Positions 5,813 through 5,843 of a stretch of DNA of 5,843 bases are shown one piece after another (the stretch's first letter is position 1; each line of letters begins with the position of its first letter). The stretch is from an uncultured Clostridiaceae bacterium (lineage in GTDB: Bacteria; Bacillota; Clostridia; Lachnospirales; Lachnospiraceae), in assembly GCA_949948825.1 (NCBI GenBank), contig CATLIJ010000173.1, positions 1 through 5,843 on the forward strand, written 5' to 3'. A program made the translations under genes and the position numbers. Below the pieces are notes generated by a model, which made no database searches, was not told where the DNA came from, and worked only from the letters and a program-made list of their open reading frames with translations.

Positions 5813-5843
5813 CCTTTCATTTGCGGTGGTGCCGGCAAAACGG

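Noticed and set aside
5825..5836. GGTGGTGCCGGC on the plus strand resembles the T-box core of a divergent gene
   Set aside because: It lacks the CGCGG continuation, an antiterminator partner and a terminator before the window ends, and nothing upstream on that strand resembles Stem I.

Overview
The window reads as chromosomal DNA of a Gram-positive Clostridia bacterium, most likely a Lachnospiraceae-type gut anaerobe. The basis is a T-box leader in front of an aminoacyl-tRNA synthetase, strong AGGAGG-type ribosome binding sites, moderate base composition, and the order valS-folC-small gene-TPR gene. The family-level placement is inference. All genes lie on the minus strand, so the operon is read from right to left.

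Layout in transcription order. Positions 5843-5481 are a 363-base leader with no gene. Its upstream part (5697-5812) is a long imperfect palindrome. Its downstream part (about 5519-5685) is a T-box riboswitch with a compact specifier arm (candidate Val codon GTC at 5634-5636), the conserved T-box sequence, an antiterminator and an overlapping intrinsic terminator. Next comes valS (5480-2835), a complete valyl-tRNA synthetase. It is followed by folC (most likely start 2777, end 1533), encoding dihydrofolate/folylpolyglutamate synthase. A 52-codon acidic ORF (1552-1394) starts inside the end of folC. Then comes a 434-residue TPR / single-membrane-span / coiled-coil / TPR protein (1381-77). After its stop, positions 27-70 hold four copies of an 11-base tandem repeat, and no terminator is visible before the window ends.

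How the parts work together: uncharged tRNA-Val should stabilise the antiterminator and let transcription enter valS. The tight spacing and overlap downstream suggest that folC, the small gene and the TPR gene are at least partly co-transcribed with valS. That would place folate polyglutamylation and an uncharacterised membrane scaffold-like protein under valine-responsive control. I saw no phage, transposase, CRISPR or toxin-antitoxin content. The coding part is ordinary housekeeping. The points of interest are the unusual leader architecture, the small overlapping ORF, the membrane TPR protein and the 11-base repeat.
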